From Microvirga lenta (lineage in GTDB: Bacteria; Pseudomonadota; Alphaproteobacteria; Rhizobiales; Beijerinckiaceae), in the NCBI RefSeq assembly GCF_020532555.1, contig NZ_JAJBBR010000010.1:1-64000 (forward strand): a stretch of DNA of 64,000 nucleotides, given 5' to 3'. The notes beneath the pieces are model-generated. The model searched no databases. It was not told the DNA's origin and worked only from the letters and a program-made list of their open reading frames with translations. Made by a program: the position numbers and the translations under genes. Each line of letters begins with the position of its first letter. The first letter of the stretch is position 1. Positions 63,011-64,000 of this stretch are shown in pieces.

Positions 63011-64000
63011 ATGAAAAAGGCTCTCGTATCGATTGCCTTCGGCCTCACGGCCAGCCTGTTCGCGACGGGCGCCTCGGCTCAAGCGACGCTGAACAGCGTC
63101 AAGCAGAAGGGATTCCTGACCTGCGGCTCCAACACGGGCCTCGCCGGATTCGGCGTTCCGGACGCTCAGGGCAACTGGACCGGTCTCGACGTGGATCTCT
63201 GCCGCGCCATCGCAGCAGCCATCTTCGATGACCCGACCAAGGTCCGCTACATCCCGCTGGCCGCCAAGGACCGTTTCACCGCGCTCCAGTCGGGCGAGGT
63301 CGACGTGCTGTCCCGCAACTCGACCCACACCATGTCGCGCGACACGCAGCTCGGCCTGGATTTCCCGACCATCAACTACTACGACGGCCAGGGCTTCATG
63401 GTCCGCAAGTCGCTCGGTGTTTCTTCGGCTAAGGAGCTGGACGGCGCCTCGATCTGCACCCAGCAGGGCACGACCACCGAGCTGAACCTCGCCGACTACT
63501 TCCGTGCGAACAACATGAAGTACGAAGTGGTGGCCTTCGCGACCTCCGACGAGACGTTCAAGGCCTACGATTCCGGCCGCTGCGACGCCTTCACGACGGA
63601 TGCCTCGGGTCTCTATGCCGAGCGCCTGCGCGCCTCCGCTCCCGATGATCACGTGGTTCTGCCCGAGATCATCTCCAAGGAGCCGCTCGGACCGGCGGTC
63701 CGCCATGGCGACGACCAGTGGGCCGACATCGTCCGCTGGACGCACAATGCCATGCTGAATGCCGAGGAGCTCGGCGTCACCAAGGCCAATGTCGACCAGA
63801 TGAAGACCTCCGAGAACCCGGAGATCAAGCGTCTGCTCGGCTCGGAAGGCAAGTTCGGTGAGGCGATCGGCCTGACCAACGACTGGGCCTACCGGATCAT
63901 CAAGAACGTCGGCAACTATGGTGAAATCTTCGAAGCCAATGTCGGCGAGGGTTCGCGCCTGAAGATCAAGCGCGGCCAGAACGCCCTTTGGACGAAGGGT
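63011..64000 (+). CDS. aapJ: General L-amino acid ABC transporter substrate-binding protein (AapJ-like), 3' end outside window
   Basis: 330 codons are present with no stop, so only the last few residues are missing. The signal peptide (MKKALVSIAFGLTASLFATGASAQ) is followed by the polar amino acid binding core: GFLTCGSNTGLAGFGVPDAQGNW, LDVDLCRAIAAAIF, VDVLSRNSTHTMSRD, CTQQGTTTELNLADYF and DAFTTDASGLYAERL. These are characteristic of the ~340-residue AapJ/BztA group, which delivers a wide range of amino acids to AapQM-P. GGGAGAA precedes the ATG. The permease and ATPase genes should follow beyond 64 kb. Confidence 0.92.
   Translation, partial: MKKALVSIAFGLTASLFATGASAQATLNSVKQKGFLTCGSNTGLAGFGVPDAQGNWTGLDVDLCRAIAAAIFDDPTKVRYIPLAAKDRFTALQSGEVDVLSRNSTHTMSRDTQLGLDFPTINYYDGQGFMVRKSLGVSSAKELDGASICTQQGTTTELNLADYFRANNMKYEVVAFATSDETFKAYDSGRCDAFTTDASGLYAERLRASAPDDHVVLPEIISKEPLGPAVRHGDDQWADIVRWTHNAMLNAEELGVTKANVDQMKTSENPEIKRLLGSEGKFGEAIGLTNDWAYRIIKNVGNYGEIFEANVGEGSRLKIKRGQNALWTKG

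Overview
The window is GC-rich, densely packed alphaproteobacterial DNA. The gene families (several PRC-barrel proteins, a DUF1236-type secreted protein, a DUF6894-type small protein, a GtrA-free lipid A style glycosylation operon, a PrtD-type type I exporter, rhizobial style ABC operons) fit Methylobacteriaceae, most likely Microvirga or a close relative. That genus call is inference from gene content; no rRNA or tRNA gene was seen.

Layout. 1-7 kb: PRC-barrel proteins, a Crp/Fnr regulator, a PAP2 phosphatase and a molybdopterin oxidoreductase paired with an HPP-family membrane protein. 7.2-12.2 kb: an autoregulated PadR gene heading an RND efflux operon. 12.2-16.6 kb: DUF411 metal-binding protein, a (S/T)GG-repeat DUF1236-like secreted protein, another PRC-barrel protein and small secreted or coiled-coil proteins. 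16.6-26.1 kb, all on the minus strand: an iron-siderophore uptake block (unknown secreted protein, ExbB, ExbD, TonB, TonB-dependent receptor, FhuC/FhuD/FhuB-like ABC importer, siderophore-interacting reductase). 26.7-32.5 kb: a complete Liv-type branched-chain amino acid importer followed by a MetE-like methyltransferase. 32.8-34.1 kb: a GAF-HTH regulator and a DUF2892 protein.

34.1-46.8 kb is the most informative region. A LacI regulator diverges from an ABC sugar importer, an IlvD/Edd dehydratase, an HpcH/HpaI aldolase, an SMP-30 lactonase, an SDR dehydrogenase, a GH31 glycosidase and a TauE/SafE exporter. The GH31 enzyme carries the Lys-Glu-Arg-Trp-Tyr sulfonate-recognition set of sulfoquinovosidases with exact spacing, so the cluster reads as a sulfoquinovose (plant sulfolipid head group) importer plus sulfo-Entner-Doudoroff pathway. 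Only the sulfolactaldehyde dehydrogenase is missing. Two LacI-type operators and a matching sigma70 promoter can be seen in the divergent region.

46.8-55.7 kb holds a second notable locus: two Asp-rich repeat proteins, both 388 residues, lie either side of a type I secretion ATPase and adaptor and a LuxR protein with a degenerate receiver. A Sel1-like membrane protein and a DUF6894-type protein are at the edges. I interpret it as a type I secretion system with its own unusual acidic substrates. 55.7-58.5 kb is a trypsin-like serine protease autotransporter. 58.7-61.6 kb is a three-gene lipid glycosylation operon. The window ends with a cystathionine beta-lyase and the start of an AapJ-like amino acid binding protein, which runs off the edge.
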